Source: a bacterium
GTDB taxonomy: Bacteria > SZUA-79 > Acidulodesulfobacterales > Acidulodesulfobacteraceae
Assembly (NCBI GenBank): GCA_021794255.1
Contig: JAJYRF010000016.1
Span: forward strand, 1-14,194
DNA length: 14,194 nucleotides
Reading direction: 5' to 3'
Part shown: positions 1-6,757 of the stretch, in pieces
Layout of the letters: the number at the start of each line of letters is the position of its first letter
How positions within the stretch are numbered: the first letter of the stretch is position 1
Translations under genes and position numbers: made by a program
Notes under the pieces: model-generated
What the model saw: the letters and a program-made list of their open reading frames with translations, nothing else
Told to the model about the DNA's origin: nothing
Databases searched by the model: none

Positions 1-1
1 A

Positions 2-82
2 TCCGAAAAAATAGATGTTATAAAAGATGTCGAAAAACTTAAATATGAAATTCAGGAATTAAAGCAAAGAAAAGTTGTCTAA
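2..82 (+). CDS. C-terminal end of an unidentified protein (partial)
   Basis: An open frame enters from the left edge and gives 26 residues before TAA at 80-82. The residues are highly charged with a heptad-like spacing (IKDVEKLKYEIQELKQRK), so the protein probably ends in an amphipathic or coiled-coil helix. Nothing diagnostic of a family is visible. If the tRNA-Asn fragment at 163-208 is an attachment-site scar, this gene lies on the inserted-element side of it. That is inference. Confidence 0.5.
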   Translation, partial: SEKIDVIKDVEKLKYEIQELKQRKVV

Positions 83-117
83 ATAATACAAAAACCCCCA
101 CATAAAAAATTTATCGT

Positions 118-143
118 TAAAATTAATAAGTAAAATTAATAAG
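118..143. repeat. Two tandem copies of a 13-bp unit
   Basis: TAAAATTAATAAG occurs at 118-130 and again, identically and adjacently, at 131-143. The period matches the longer 13-bp arrays near 12449 and 14032, although the unit sequence differs. It lies between the partial gene and the tRNA fragment. Confidence 0.8.
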
Positions 144-162
144 TTATAAGGCAGATAATAAA

Positions 163-208
163 GCTGTTAACCACTGGGTCGGCGGTTCGAATCCGTCTCG
201 GGGAGCCA
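163..208 (+). other. tRNA-Asn(GTT) 3'-half fragment, probable attachment-site scar
   Basis: The 3' part of a tRNA is present from the anticodon loop to the encoded CCA. It comprises loop CTGTTAA (164-170, anticodon GTT at 166-168), 3' anticodon strand CCACT (171-175), variable loop GGGTC, and a full T arm with GGCGG/CCGTC stem and TTCGAAT loop (181-197). The acceptor strand TCGGGGA (198-204), discriminator G205 and CCA 206-208 follow. The 5' half is absent: no TCCCCGA acceptor strand or D arm precedes it, and the upstream bases are ordinary AT-rich DNA. Loss exactly at the anticodon loop is typical of tyrosine-recombinase integration into a tRNA gene, where the displaced 3' end remains at the far border. 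It cannot be a functional tRNA as seen. Confidence 0.8.
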
Positions 209-253
209 TTCAAACCCGCAGTAAATATGTAGTTTCAAGCAGTATCCTTTCTC

Positions 254-281
254 TTGACAATATCCTTAAAAACGGTAAAAT
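254..281 (+). promoter_or_regulatory. Sigma-70-type promoter without an adjacent gene
   Basis: TTGACA (254-259) and TAAAAT (276-281) are separated by 16 bases. Transcription would begin near 288, just ahead of the hairpin-rich repeat at 298-366, and more than 300 bases before the next start codon. It may therefore drive a small RNA or a long leader. There is no experimental support. Confidence 0.45.
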
Positions 282-297
282 TTAGTAAAAATAAAGT

Positions 298-366
298 AGA
301 AACGCACGCTGTTTCTGTTCACGAGGCTATAAGCCATATAAACGCATGCCGTTTATGGTGAAGCGG
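298..366 (+). repeat. Imperfect 40-bp-period repeat forming a multi-hairpin structure
   Basis: Two related blocks start at 300 and 340, sharing AAACGCAYGCYGTTT followed by TG and GG at matched positions (about 22 of 31 bases agree). Predicted pairing: AGAAAC 298-303 with GTTTCT 311-316; GGCT 325-328 with AGCC 332-335; ATAAACG 338-344 with CGTTTAT 350-356. TTCAC 318-322 pairs with GTGAA 358-362 and encloses the last two hairpins as a three-way junction. GC content is much higher than the surrounding intergenic DNA. It could be a structured RNA made from the 254-281 promoter, or protein-binding or recombination sites at an element border. I do not recognise a known RNA family. Confidence 0.5.
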
Positions 367-387
367 TCATCCAGAAAAATAATTTTA

Positions 388-400
388 TATCGGCAATTTT
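388..400 (-). repeat. Solo copy of dispersed repeat (AAAATTGCCGATA core)
   Basis: TATCGGCAATTTT is the reverse complement of the sequence found at 5486-5503 and at the left end of the 6636-6740 inverted-repeat element. No partner copy lies nearby, so it could be a decayed end of the same mobile sequence or a shared protein-binding site. Confidence 0.5.
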
Positions 401-418
401 CAGATATTATTAAGTATT

Positions 419-447
419 TTGGATAAATATCAATAATGTAGTATAAT
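419..447 (+). promoter_or_regulatory. Probable promoter of the flavoprotein disulfide reductase gene
   Basis: TTGGAT (419-424) and a perfect TATAAT (442-447) are separated by 17 bases. This predicts a leader of about 150 bases before the gene at 606. A second TATAAT at 560-565 lies closer but has only CTTAAA as a -35 match at 537-542. Confidence 0.45.
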
Positions 448-605
448 TTAAAAATGTATTAAAACAATTATAAAAATTCATATATTATTAAATATATGAT
501 GATTGAGATTTTGTTTAATTAAATAAACTAATTAATCTTAAAATAGTTATATTATTGGTTATAATGATACATAAAATGATACATAAATAGGAGGTTTAAT
601 TTATT

Positions 606-2006
606 ATGAAGCATGTTGACTTATTAACTATCGGGGCGGGTGGCGGCGGATATCCTGCAGCATTCAGACTTGCAAGAGCTGGAAGGCAGGCTGTTATGAT
701 TGATAGTAAAGGAGTTATGAGCGGCAATTGTTTAGAACAGGGATGCGTTCCTTCAAAAGCTGTAAGAGAGGCAATAGAAGTATATAGGCTTGCAAAAAGA
801 AGAGAGTATTTCGGTTTAAAAGGTGATAACATCGGGTTTGATTACTCAAAGATTGTAGAATTTAAAAACAATGTTCAGAAATTCCGGTATGAACAGCATG
901 CGAAAGAACTTGAAAAAGCTAAAAAGAATTTAATGCTTATAAAAGGTGCAGCATCTTTTATTGATGAACATACAGTAAAAGTTATTACAGAAAGTTCAGA
1001 AGAAATATACGGCGCAAACAATATAATAATAGCCAGCGGAGCGGAGCCTTATATTCTTCCGATAGAAGGAGCGGAATACTGCATTACCAGCACTGATTTG
1101 TATATTCTTAACGCTAAAATTAAAACTCTTCCAAAATCTATGGCAATATTAGGAGCGGGATACATCGGCGTTGAAACCGCGACGTTTTTTAGCGAACTGG
1201 GCGTTGACGTCACTATTATTCAGAGAAGCAAAAGAATACTTACAGCTACAGATGAAAGATTTGCCTTATTGCTTCAAAATTCATTAGACCCTAAAATTAA
1301 GTTAGAATTAGGAACGGAAATTAAAAAAGTAGAAAAAGTCAAGATAAACGGCGATAATAGCTATAATGTTTCATATGTAAAAGACGGAGTATTGAAAACT
1401 ATAAGCGCCGGATTAGTTCTTATGGGGTATGGAAGAAAACCTGTTATACCTAAAGGAACTGATAAAATAGACATTGAATTTAATAAAAAAGGCATGATAA
1501 AAATTAAAAATTCTATTCAGACTAATATCCCTCATATATACGCTTCGGGAGATGTCAACGGACTTTCAATGCTTTTTCATTCTGCAGAAAGGCAGTCGTT
1601 AGTTTGCGCCAATAATATTTTTGCAGGCAATACTCATATTGATTATATGGATTTTAATGCCGTGCCGACGACTGTTTTTACATTTCCTAAAGCGGCGTAT
1701 GCCGGGATTTTACCGGCGCAGGCAAAAACTATGGGTATTGATATTTTAGAGTGTTCATATGATTTTGAGGTAGATGCTAAAGCTCAAATATATAACGAAT
1801 TAGACGGAGAAATAAGAGAATTTTTTGACGCTAAAACATTAAAAATTATCGGTGCATGGGTTATAGGAATAGATGCCGAACTTTTAATAGGCGAATTGGT
1901 TACCGCAATACAAAATTCGTTAGATATTCATACGGTAGCGAGTCTTCCCAACCAGCATCCTACAAGCAGCGAAGGCATAGCTAAAGCAGCGAGAAAACTG
2001 CTGTAA
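606..2006 (+). CDS. Class I pyridine nucleotide-disulfide oxidoreductase, dihydrolipoamide-dehydrogenase-like
   Basis: This is a 466-residue flavoprotein of the lipoamide dehydrogenase/glutathione reductase/mercuric reductase family, cytoplasmic by lack of a signal or membrane segment. Visible in order: FAD-binding GxGxxG at residues 10-15; redox disulfide C42-LEQG-C47 followed by VPSK; NAD(P)-binding GAGYIG at 183-188; FAD motif ASGD at 313-316; and a C-terminal dimerisation domain ending with the proton-relay HPTSSE (His451, Glu456). All catalytic elements are intact and the length is normal, so it should be active. GGAGG at 590-594 precedes the ATG by 11 bases. The substrate cannot be fixed: no lipoylated E2 or merR/merT genes are adjacent, and the GNC context before the first cysteine is less common than GTC. 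Lipoamide or a related dithiol is the best guess. The HdrC-like gene 11 kb downstream makes a link to lipoate-binding sulfur oxidation conceivable, but this is unproven. Confidence 0.85.
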   Translation: MKHVDLLTIGAGGGGYPAAFRLARAGRQAVMIDSKGVMSGNCLEQGCVPSKAVREAIEVYRLAKRREYFGLKGDNIGFDYSKIVEFKNNVQKFRYEQHAKELEKAKKNLMLIKGAASFIDEHTVKVITESSEEIYGANNIIIASGAEPYILPIEGAEYCITSTDLYILNAKIKTLPKSMAILGAGYIGVETATFFSELGVDVTIIQRSKRILTATDERFALLLQNSLDPKIKLELGTEIKKVEKVKINGDNSYNVSYVKDGVLKTISAGLVLMGYGRKPVIPKGTDKIDIEFNKKGMIKIKNSIQTNIPHIYASGDVNGLSMLFHSAERQSLVCANNIFAGNTHIDYMDFNAVPTTVFTFPKAAYAGILPAQAKTMGIDILECSYDFEVDAKAQIYNELDGEIREFFDAKTLKIIGAWVIGIDAELLIGELVTAIQNSLDIHTVASLPNQHPTSSEGIAKAARKLL

Positions 2007-2060
2007 TATTTATTATATATTTATATATGGTGTAATATAAGTAATTATGGACTTGGGTGC

Positions 2061-2157
2061 TGTCGTAATTCATAATTAGCGTAATAATAATCATTTCAAA
2101 AGTATTTTGTATATTGTAGTCATTTGTGTCGTAATTCATAATTAGCGTAATAATAAT
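2061..2157 (+). promoter_or_regulatory. Pair of identical 31-bp direct repeats, putative operators
   Basis: A 31-bp sequence is perfectly repeated at 2061-2091 and 2127-2157, with starts 66 bp apart. Each copy begins TGTCGTAATTCATAATTAGC and contains the dyad TAATT-CAT-AATTA. The second copy ends 37 bp before the start codon of the dehydrogenase gene. A weak promoter TTGTAG (2115-2120)/CATAAT (2137-2142, 16-bp spacer) would overlap the downstream dyad. The layout suggests binding of a dimeric regulator to two sites, but a chance duplication of AT-rich DNA is possible. Confidence 0.45.
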
Positions 2158-2194
2158 TTAATTTTTTAATAATATTTATGGAGGTTTAATAAAT

Positions 2195-2977
2195 ATGGAT
2201 ATAAGTTTAAAAGGCAAAAGGGCTTTGATAACAGGCGCAAGTTCAGGACTCGGTGAGGTTATTGCAAGAGAATTTGCGGCCGCAGGGGCAAATATCGGTC
2301 TTAACTATCATTCTCATCCTGATGCAGCGGAAAAAATAGCCGCAGAAATAAAAAAAATAGGAGTAAATGTTCTTACTTTGCAGGCAGATGTTTCTGACAG
2401 TGCATCGGTCGAAGTAATGGTAAATACAGTTGTAAAAACATGGGGTGGAGTAGATATTCTTGTGAACAATGCAGGAATTGACGGAGCCCATTCTCTTACA
2501 TGGGAAACAGATATATCAGAGTGGGAAAAGGTAGTTAAAATTAACCTCTTCGGTCCGTTTTACTGTGCGCGTGAAGTTTTAAAATATATGATAACCAAAA
2601 AAAGCGGGGTAATATTAAATATTACTTCGGTTCATGAAAATATTCCATGGAGCGGCTATAGCGGATATGCTGCTGCGAAAGCCGGATTATCTATGTTAAC
2701 AAAAACCATAGCTCAGGAAGTCGGATCTTTAGGAATCAGAGTGTTATCTTTAGCTCCGGGTGCAATTCAGACGCCGATTAATAAAAGCGTTTGGAGTAAT
2801 TCTGCAAACCTTAGCGATCTTCTTAAGAAAATTCCGCTTGGAAGGTTAGGTTCAACCGAGGAAGTTGCTCGCGTTGCCGCTTTTTTAGTTTCCGATGCCG
2901 CTTCTTATATGACGGGAAGTACCGTATTTGTAGATGGAGCTATGATAGACTATTCCAATTTTACCCATGGCGGTTAA
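2195..2977 (+). CDS. gdh: SDR-family glucose 1-dehydrogenase (probable)
   Basis: This is a 260-residue classical short-chain dehydrogenase. It has cofactor motif TGASSGLG (13-20), structural NNAG (91-94), and catalytic Ser145, Tyr158 and Lys162 in YAAAK, followed by PGAIQTPIN. Within the SDR family it resembles Bacillus glucose 1-dehydrogenase (beta-D-glucose to D-glucono-1,5-lactone with NAD(P)+) in several diagnostic stretches: SVHENIPW after the catalytic serine, the TPIN loop, and a short aromatic tail near the C-terminus (YSNF). The catalytic triad positions also match what I recall for that enzyme. The start is set by GGAGG at 2180-2184, 10 bases before ATG; the same GGAGGTTTAAT leader precedes the gene at 606. 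The glucoamylase gene follows after 111 bases, so released glucose is a plausible substrate. Other polyols or keto-sugars cannot be excluded. Confidence 0.78.
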   Translation: MDISLKGKRALITGASSGLGEVIAREFAAAGANIGLNYHSHPDAAEKIAAEIKKIGVNVLTLQADVSDSASVEVMVNTVVKTWGGVDILVNNAGIDGAHSLTWETDISEWEKVVKINLFGPFYCAREVLKYMITKKSGVILNITSVHENIPWSGYSGYAAAKAGLSMLTKTIAQEVGSLGIRVLSLAPGAIQTPINKSVWSNSANLSDLLKKIPLGRLGSTEEVARVAAFLVSDAASYMTGSTVFVDGAMIDYSNFTHGG

Positions 2978-3004
2978 TTTATTAAAGTATTTCAATCGCA
3001 AAAG

Positions 3005-3024
3005 TCATTTAATATATTAAATGA
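3005..3024. promoter_or_regulatory. 20-bp perfect palindrome upstream of the glucoamylase gene
   Basis: CATTTAATATATTAAATG (3006-3023), extended by T3005/A3024, is a perfect palindrome with no central gap. It lies in the 111-bp gap between the dehydrogenase and glucoamylase genes, 65 bp before the start codon. A possible -10 TATGAT sits at 3030-3035, which would place the palindrome across the -35 region. It is a candidate operator; an A/T palindrome by chance is the alternative. Confidence 0.4.
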
Positions 3025-3088
3025 TGTAGTATGATATCAGGTTAAATGAGACAGTTTATTTTCTAAAAATTAAAAAAGGAGACTAAAA

Positions 3089-5449
3089 ATGGCGGAAGAA
3101 ATTTATGCTCCAGGATGGCCCGGAATTCCGGGCCGGTGGACAAGCGCAAATAAAAGCGGGGTTGGAACGGCTTTAAAGGGAAGCTTTGCATGGTTCACTA
3201 TTTCCCACGGTATTTTAAATGAAGTATACTCTCCAGTAATAGATGAGGCAGCTATCCGTGATCTTGGATTTATTATTACCTCCGACGATGGATTTTTTTC
3301 CGAAGACAAGCGTCATGCAGTCCATACTACAACATTTCTTTACCCCGGGGTTCCGGCTTACCATATTGAAAGTAACTGCATAGAGGGGCGTTATCGTATA
3401 GAAAAGGATATAATAACCGACCATGATAAACCCGTAGTTCTTTTAAGGATACGATTTACTGCATTAAAGCCCGGTAATTACAGGCTTTATGTAATTGCCG
3501 CCCCGCATCTCGATAATCATGGTGCGGGCAATACGGCATGGGTAGATGAATATAAAGGAATAACAGGACTTTTTGCTTCACGCAAGGCAAAGGCCATTTG
3601 CCTTATGAGTAATACGGGTTTTAAAACTTATTCGGTCGGTTTTGTCGGAGTTTCTGACGGATGGCAGGATTTAATTCACCACGGCAACCTTACTTCGTTT
3701 TATAAAAGGGCTGAAAATGGTAATATAGCGCTTACAGGCGAGATAGACCTGAAAAATAATACTTTTGTTTTAGCCCTTGGATTTAGCCATTATCCCGTGG
3801 AAGCTGCGATTCTATCAAGAGCGTCTCTCAATGAAGGATTTGAATCTCTTCTCCATGCTTATACCGAACCATGGCAGCTCTGGCAAAAATCAATTTTATA
3901 TAATAAAGAGCGTAAACTTTTTCTAACAAGCGCTATGGTTATCCGCGTTCACCAATCCAAAAATATTCCCGGAGCTATTTTAGCCAGCCTTGCAATTCCA
4001 TGGGGATTTTCCAAGGGCGACGGGGATCTTGGCGGTTACCATTTAGTGTGGCCGCGCGATATGGTAGAATCCGCCGGCGGACTTATTGCCGCGGGTATCA
4101 AAACGGAAGCGCGCGAATCGCTTATTTATCTCGAAGCCACACAGGAATTTGACGGACATTGGCCTCAAAATATGTGGATTGACGGTTTGTCTTACTGGAG
4201 CGGCGTGCAGATGGACGAAACCGCTTTGCCTATTCTGCTTTATGACCTTGCCCGCAGAGAGAATGCGCTTTTAGACGATGATATTCGCCGCTTCTGGCCT
4301 ATGCTCAAAAAAGCGCTCCGGTATATTGCTAAAAACGGACCTGTTACACAGCAGGACCGTTGGGAAGAAGACGGCGGATACACGCCTTTTACTCTTGCAG
4401 CCGAAATAGCCGCTCTTACCATAGGCGCGGAGCTTGCCGAATTGGCTGACGACGGCGATATTGTCGCTTACTTGCGTGAAACAGCAGACGCATGGTATTC
4501 CTGTATTGACCGCTGGCTCTATGTTAAAAACAATGAACTTGCAAGTAAAATGAAAGTGGAAGGTTATTATGTGAGACTTACGGCTCCGGATTTTGAAGAA
4601 GGCGATGATTTTATACCTATTAAAAACCGCCCGCCTGCTTCCAGCCATATGCCTGTTTCTGCCGTAGTATGCACTGATATCACTGCTCTGGTACGTTTTG
4701 GATTGCGCAAAGCCGACGATCCGCGAATATTAAATACATTAAAGGTTGTAGATGCCTTGCTTAAGGTAGAAACTTCCGCAGGTCCTTGCTGGCATCGGTA
4801 TAACGATGACGGTTACGGTGAACATGCAGACGGCAGCCCTTTTGACGGCACGGGTATAGGACGCCTGTGGCCTTTGCTCACGGGAGAGCGCGCTCATTAT
4901 AATATAGCTCTTGGAAATTTTAAAGAAGCGATGCGCTTACTTGAAACTATGGAAGGTCTGGCAAGCGACGGTGGATTATTGCCTGAACAGGTATGGGACA
5001 GCCCCGACATTCCGGAACATGGTCTTTTTTTCGGTAAGCCCACAGGTTCGGCAATGCCTTTAGTATGGGCACATGCAGAATACCTTAAATTAGTTCGTTC
5101 GCTTACTGAAGAAAAAGTATTTGACATGCCTCCTCAGACGGTTATACGCTACCTTAAAAATAATATAACTTCTAATCTGATGCAGTGGCGTTTTAATCAT
5201 AAACTGCGTACCATGCCTCATGGCAAAATACTGCGCATTGAAATCCTTGCTCCTGCCCTGATTCACTGGAGCAATGACGGTTGGCGCACAATTAAAGATA
5301 TTAACGCGCTGGACTCAGGTCTTGGAATTCATTATGCCGATTTGCCTAGTACGGACATACCTGCCGGCGGCGAAATAATTTTTACATTTCATTGGATAGA
5401 GGCTAACCGTTGGGAAGGAAATGATTTTAGCGTAAAGATAACAGCTTAA
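3089..5449 (+). CDS. GH15 glucoamylase (glucan 1,4-alpha-glucosidase), cytoplasmic
   Basis: This 786-residue protein has the bacterial/archaeal GH15 layout: an N-terminal beta-sandwich domain (about 1-270, opening with APGWPG and GILNEVYSP) and a C-terminal (alpha/alpha)6 barrel (about 300-690). GH15 enzymes release beta-D-glucose from non-reducing ends of alpha-1,4-glucans. Barrel landmarks are WPRDM, GVQMDETALP, RWEEDGGYTPF with the general-acid Glu at residue 426, and LLPEQVWD with the catalytic base Glu633. Both glutamates are present. An extra C-terminal segment of about 90 residues follows. There is no signal peptide, so it should act in the cytoplasm on glycogen or maltodextrins; GH15 trehalases and glucodextranases are related alternatives. 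AGGAG (3077-3081) precedes ATG by 7 bases. Stretches of the barrel-coding part are markedly richer in G/C than neighbouring genes, which may reflect a different history. The glucose dehydrogenase-like gene upstream fits a glucan-oxidation module. Confidence 0.88.
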   Translation: MAEEIYAPGWPGIPGRWTSANKSGVGTALKGSFAWFTISHGILNEVYSPVIDEAAIRDLGFIITSDDGFFSEDKRHAVHTTTFLYPGVPAYHIESNCIEGRYRIEKDIITDHDKPVVLLRIRFTALKPGNYRLYVIAAPHLDNHGAGNTAWVDEYKGITGLFASRKAKAICLMSNTGFKTYSVGFVGVSDGWQDLIHHGNLTSFYKRAENGNIALTGEIDLKNNTFVLALGFSHYPVEAAILSRASLNEGFESLLHAYTEPWQLWQKSILYNKERKLFLTSAMVIRVHQSKNIPGAILASLAIPWGFSKGDGDLGGYHLVWPRDMVESAGGLIAAGIKTEARESLIYLEATQEFDGHWPQNMWIDGLSYWSGVQMDETALPILLYDLARRENALLDDDIRRFWPMLKKALRYIAKNGPVTQQDRWEEDGGYTPFTLAAEIAALTIGAELAELADDGDIVAYLRETADAWYSCIDRWLYVKNNELASKMKVEGYYVRLTAPDFEEGDDFIPIKNRPPASSHMPVSAVVCTDITALVRFGLRKADDPRILNTLKVVDALLKVETSAGPCWHRYNDDGYGEHADGSPFDGTGIGRLWPLLTGERAHYNIALGNFKEAMRLLETMEGLASDGGLLPEQVWDSPDIPEHGLFFGKPTGSAMPLVWAHAEYLKLVRSLTEEKVFDMPPQTVIRYLKNNITSNLMQWRFNHKLRTMPHGKILRIEILAPALIHWSNDGWRTIKDINALDSGLGIHYADLPSTDIPAGGEIIFTFHWIEANRWEGNDFSVKITA

Positions 5450-5633
5450 ATTTAATAATTTTCTTGCAATACTTATTTAATACTAAAAATTGCCGATAGA
5501 AATTTTTATTCTATGTTATTGTGTATAAATTTCCTATCTTTATTAAATGTTGAAGTAATTTTATAAGTAACTTTATAAGTAACTTTAATAGTTTCTAACG
5601 GTGATTTAAGGTATTTAATATTTATATTTATAT
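5450..5633. other. Intergenic gap between convergent genes, with short repeats
   Basis: This is the space between the glucoamylase and aquaporin stops. It holds one dispersed-repeat copy (5486-5503), two tandem copies of TTATAAGTAACT (5561-5572, 5573-5584) and a TATATT-type microsatellite near 5618-5636. No GC-rich terminator is visible. A weak stem ATAGAA...TTCTAT around 5496-5514 is the only candidate. Confidence 0.6.
5486..5503 (+). repeat. Solo copy of dispersed repeat (AAAATTGCCGATAGAAAT)
   Basis: It matches the first 17 bases of the left end of the 6636-6740 inverted-repeat element in the same orientation, and the next base (T) also agrees. Together the two copies bracket the aquaporin gene as direct repeats about 1.15 kb apart. 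Confidence 0.6.
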
Positions 5634-6434
5634 TTATAGCCACTTGTTTGAGCGTTTTTCTTTAATCTTAAATATTTTATAAGGATCATGCTCAAAATGG
5701 TAAACTTTAGCTACTTCTATTTCTAACCAAGGCGCCCATTTGACCTGCATGACAACAGCAATAAAAGCGCCGAAGATTGGACCAATCCAATAAACCCACC
5801 ATCCGTTCCATACTCCTGCCACTAATGAAGGTCCTAGGCTTCGCGCAGGATTAGTGCTTGTCCCTGAAATAGGAGCTTCAAAATAAACCATAACGGCGTA
5901 TAAAAATGGAAACAAGACTGGAGTAAAGTGTTTTAGCCGTTTATTACCCAGAAAGAAAAAAAGTCCTGCAATAAGACAAAACGTTGTTATAGATTCTCCG
6001 AGAACAGCGGCAATTACTCCTTCTTTTCCAGGTGTCGTTGATCCGTAAACCACACTTTTTCCGATATTTCCCCATAAAAGAAGAGCAAATGCGCCGGTAA
6101 TGCCTCCGAGAAGTTGAGCTATAACATAACCTATCGCTACATGACCTTTTATTTTACCTTTCATCCAGAATGAAAAAGTAACTACAGGGTTAATATGAGA
6201 GCCGCTCCACTTGCCTACCGGAGAAAAGGTGATTAGCATTCCCGTGCTTCCAAACAAAAATCCCGTAAGCGCCCGTCTCATTCCGAAACTTGAAATTAGA
6301 GCAGTTACCGGGCTTCCTTTGCCGAAATCTAAAATAACGAAAGAAACTCCTATGCCTATAAGTAAAGCAGTCCCTATAAACTCGGAAAAATATAGCCGCC
6401 AAATTTTTATAAAATTATCTTCACTGTGTTTCAT
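5634..6434 (-). CDS. MIP-family aquaporin (water or small-solute channel)
   Basis: This is a 266-residue integral membrane protein with six predicted helices and two pore half-helices. The second pore box is canonical, NPA 195-197 followed by Arg198 and Ser199 (GTSTNPARSLGP). The first is SGSHINPVVT with NPV at 82-84 instead of NPA. NPARS rather than NPARD favours a water-type aquaporin over a glycerol facilitator. The hydrophilic N-terminus starts MKHSEDNF, and the C-terminal tail is long and charged. I chose the ATG at 6434; the frame stays open to a TTG at 6485 (283 residues) but neither start has a strong ribosome site (GGGA lies 10 bases before the ATG). The gene is transcribed alone, convergent with the glucoamylase and divergent from the efflux operon. 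It may serve osmotic or acid/peroxide-related solute passage; no specific role is shown. Confidence 0.88.
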   Translation of the reverse strand: MKHSEDNFIKIWRLYFSEFIGTALLIGIGVSFVILDFGKGSPVTALISSFGMRRALTGFLFGSTGMLITFSPVGKWSGSHINPVVTFSFWMKGKIKGHVAIGYVIAQLLGGITGAFALLLWGNIGKSVVYGSTTPGKEGVIAAVLGESITTFCLIAGLFFFLGNKRLKHFTPVLFPFLYAVMVYFEAPISGTSTNPARSLGPSLVAGVWNGWWVYWIGPIFGAFIAVVMQVKWAPWLEIEVAKVYHFEHDPYKIFKIKEKRSNKWL

Positions 6435-6635
6435 AAAATTACTGTCCCAGTAAATAAATAATATATAATCTGATATATAATTCAATAATTAATAGATTAT
6501 ATATACATAGATTATATCAATAAATATTTAATTTAATTTAATTTATGTAAAATTTTAACAATAATTACTTTTTCTTTTTAATTAATATTTATTTTAATTA
6601 GTACACATATCTAACTTTCTTTATCTTTGCATCTC

Positions 6636-6740
6636 AAAATTGCCGATAGAAATATTAAAAATAACTTTAAAGTTATATAAACAAACTTATATAAACTAAA
6701 GTTATATAAACAAAAAAATAACTTTTCTATCGGCAATTTT
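6636..6740. mobile_element. MITE-like 105-bp inverted-repeat element
   Basis: The ends are a perfect 17-bp inverted repeat: AAAATTGCCGATAGAAA at 6636-6652 and its complement at 6724-6740. Three further flanking pairs (CTC/GGG, one a T-G pair) would lengthen the stem in RNA. The interior has a perfect 16-bp palindrome ATAACTTTAAAGTTAT (6661-6676) and TTATATAAAC three times (6673, 6687, 6702). There is no coding capacity. The 11-bp sequence TTCTTTATCTT lies on both flanks (6617-6627 and 6749-6759), but not at the repeat boundaries, so it is not a clean target duplication. Alternatively the element could be a bidirectional transcription barrier between the divergent aquaporin and efflux genes. 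Confidence 0.5.
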
Positions 6741-6757
6741 GGGTGGCATTCTTTATC

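Noticed and set aside
163..208. A tRNA gene interrupted by a group I intron at the anticodon loop
   Set aside because: The 160 bases upstream contain a coding tail and short AT repeats rather than intron core structure, and no 5' exon is present. An attachment scar is simpler.
298..366. CRISPR or type III toxin-antitoxin RNA repeats
   Set aside because: There are only two diverged units, no spacers of CRISPR kind, and no cas or ToxN-like gene nearby.
4271..4648. 125-codon open frame on the minus strand inside the glucoamylase gene
   Set aside because: It lies fully antisense to a well-supported GH15 catalytic domain, has no ribosome site or family resemblance, and is explained by the higher G/C of that gene.
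6435..6485. TTG start adding 17 residues to the aquaporin
   Set aside because: There is no ribosome site before it, and the added residues come from AT-rich DNA; the ATG at 6434 gives a normal MIP length. It remains possible.
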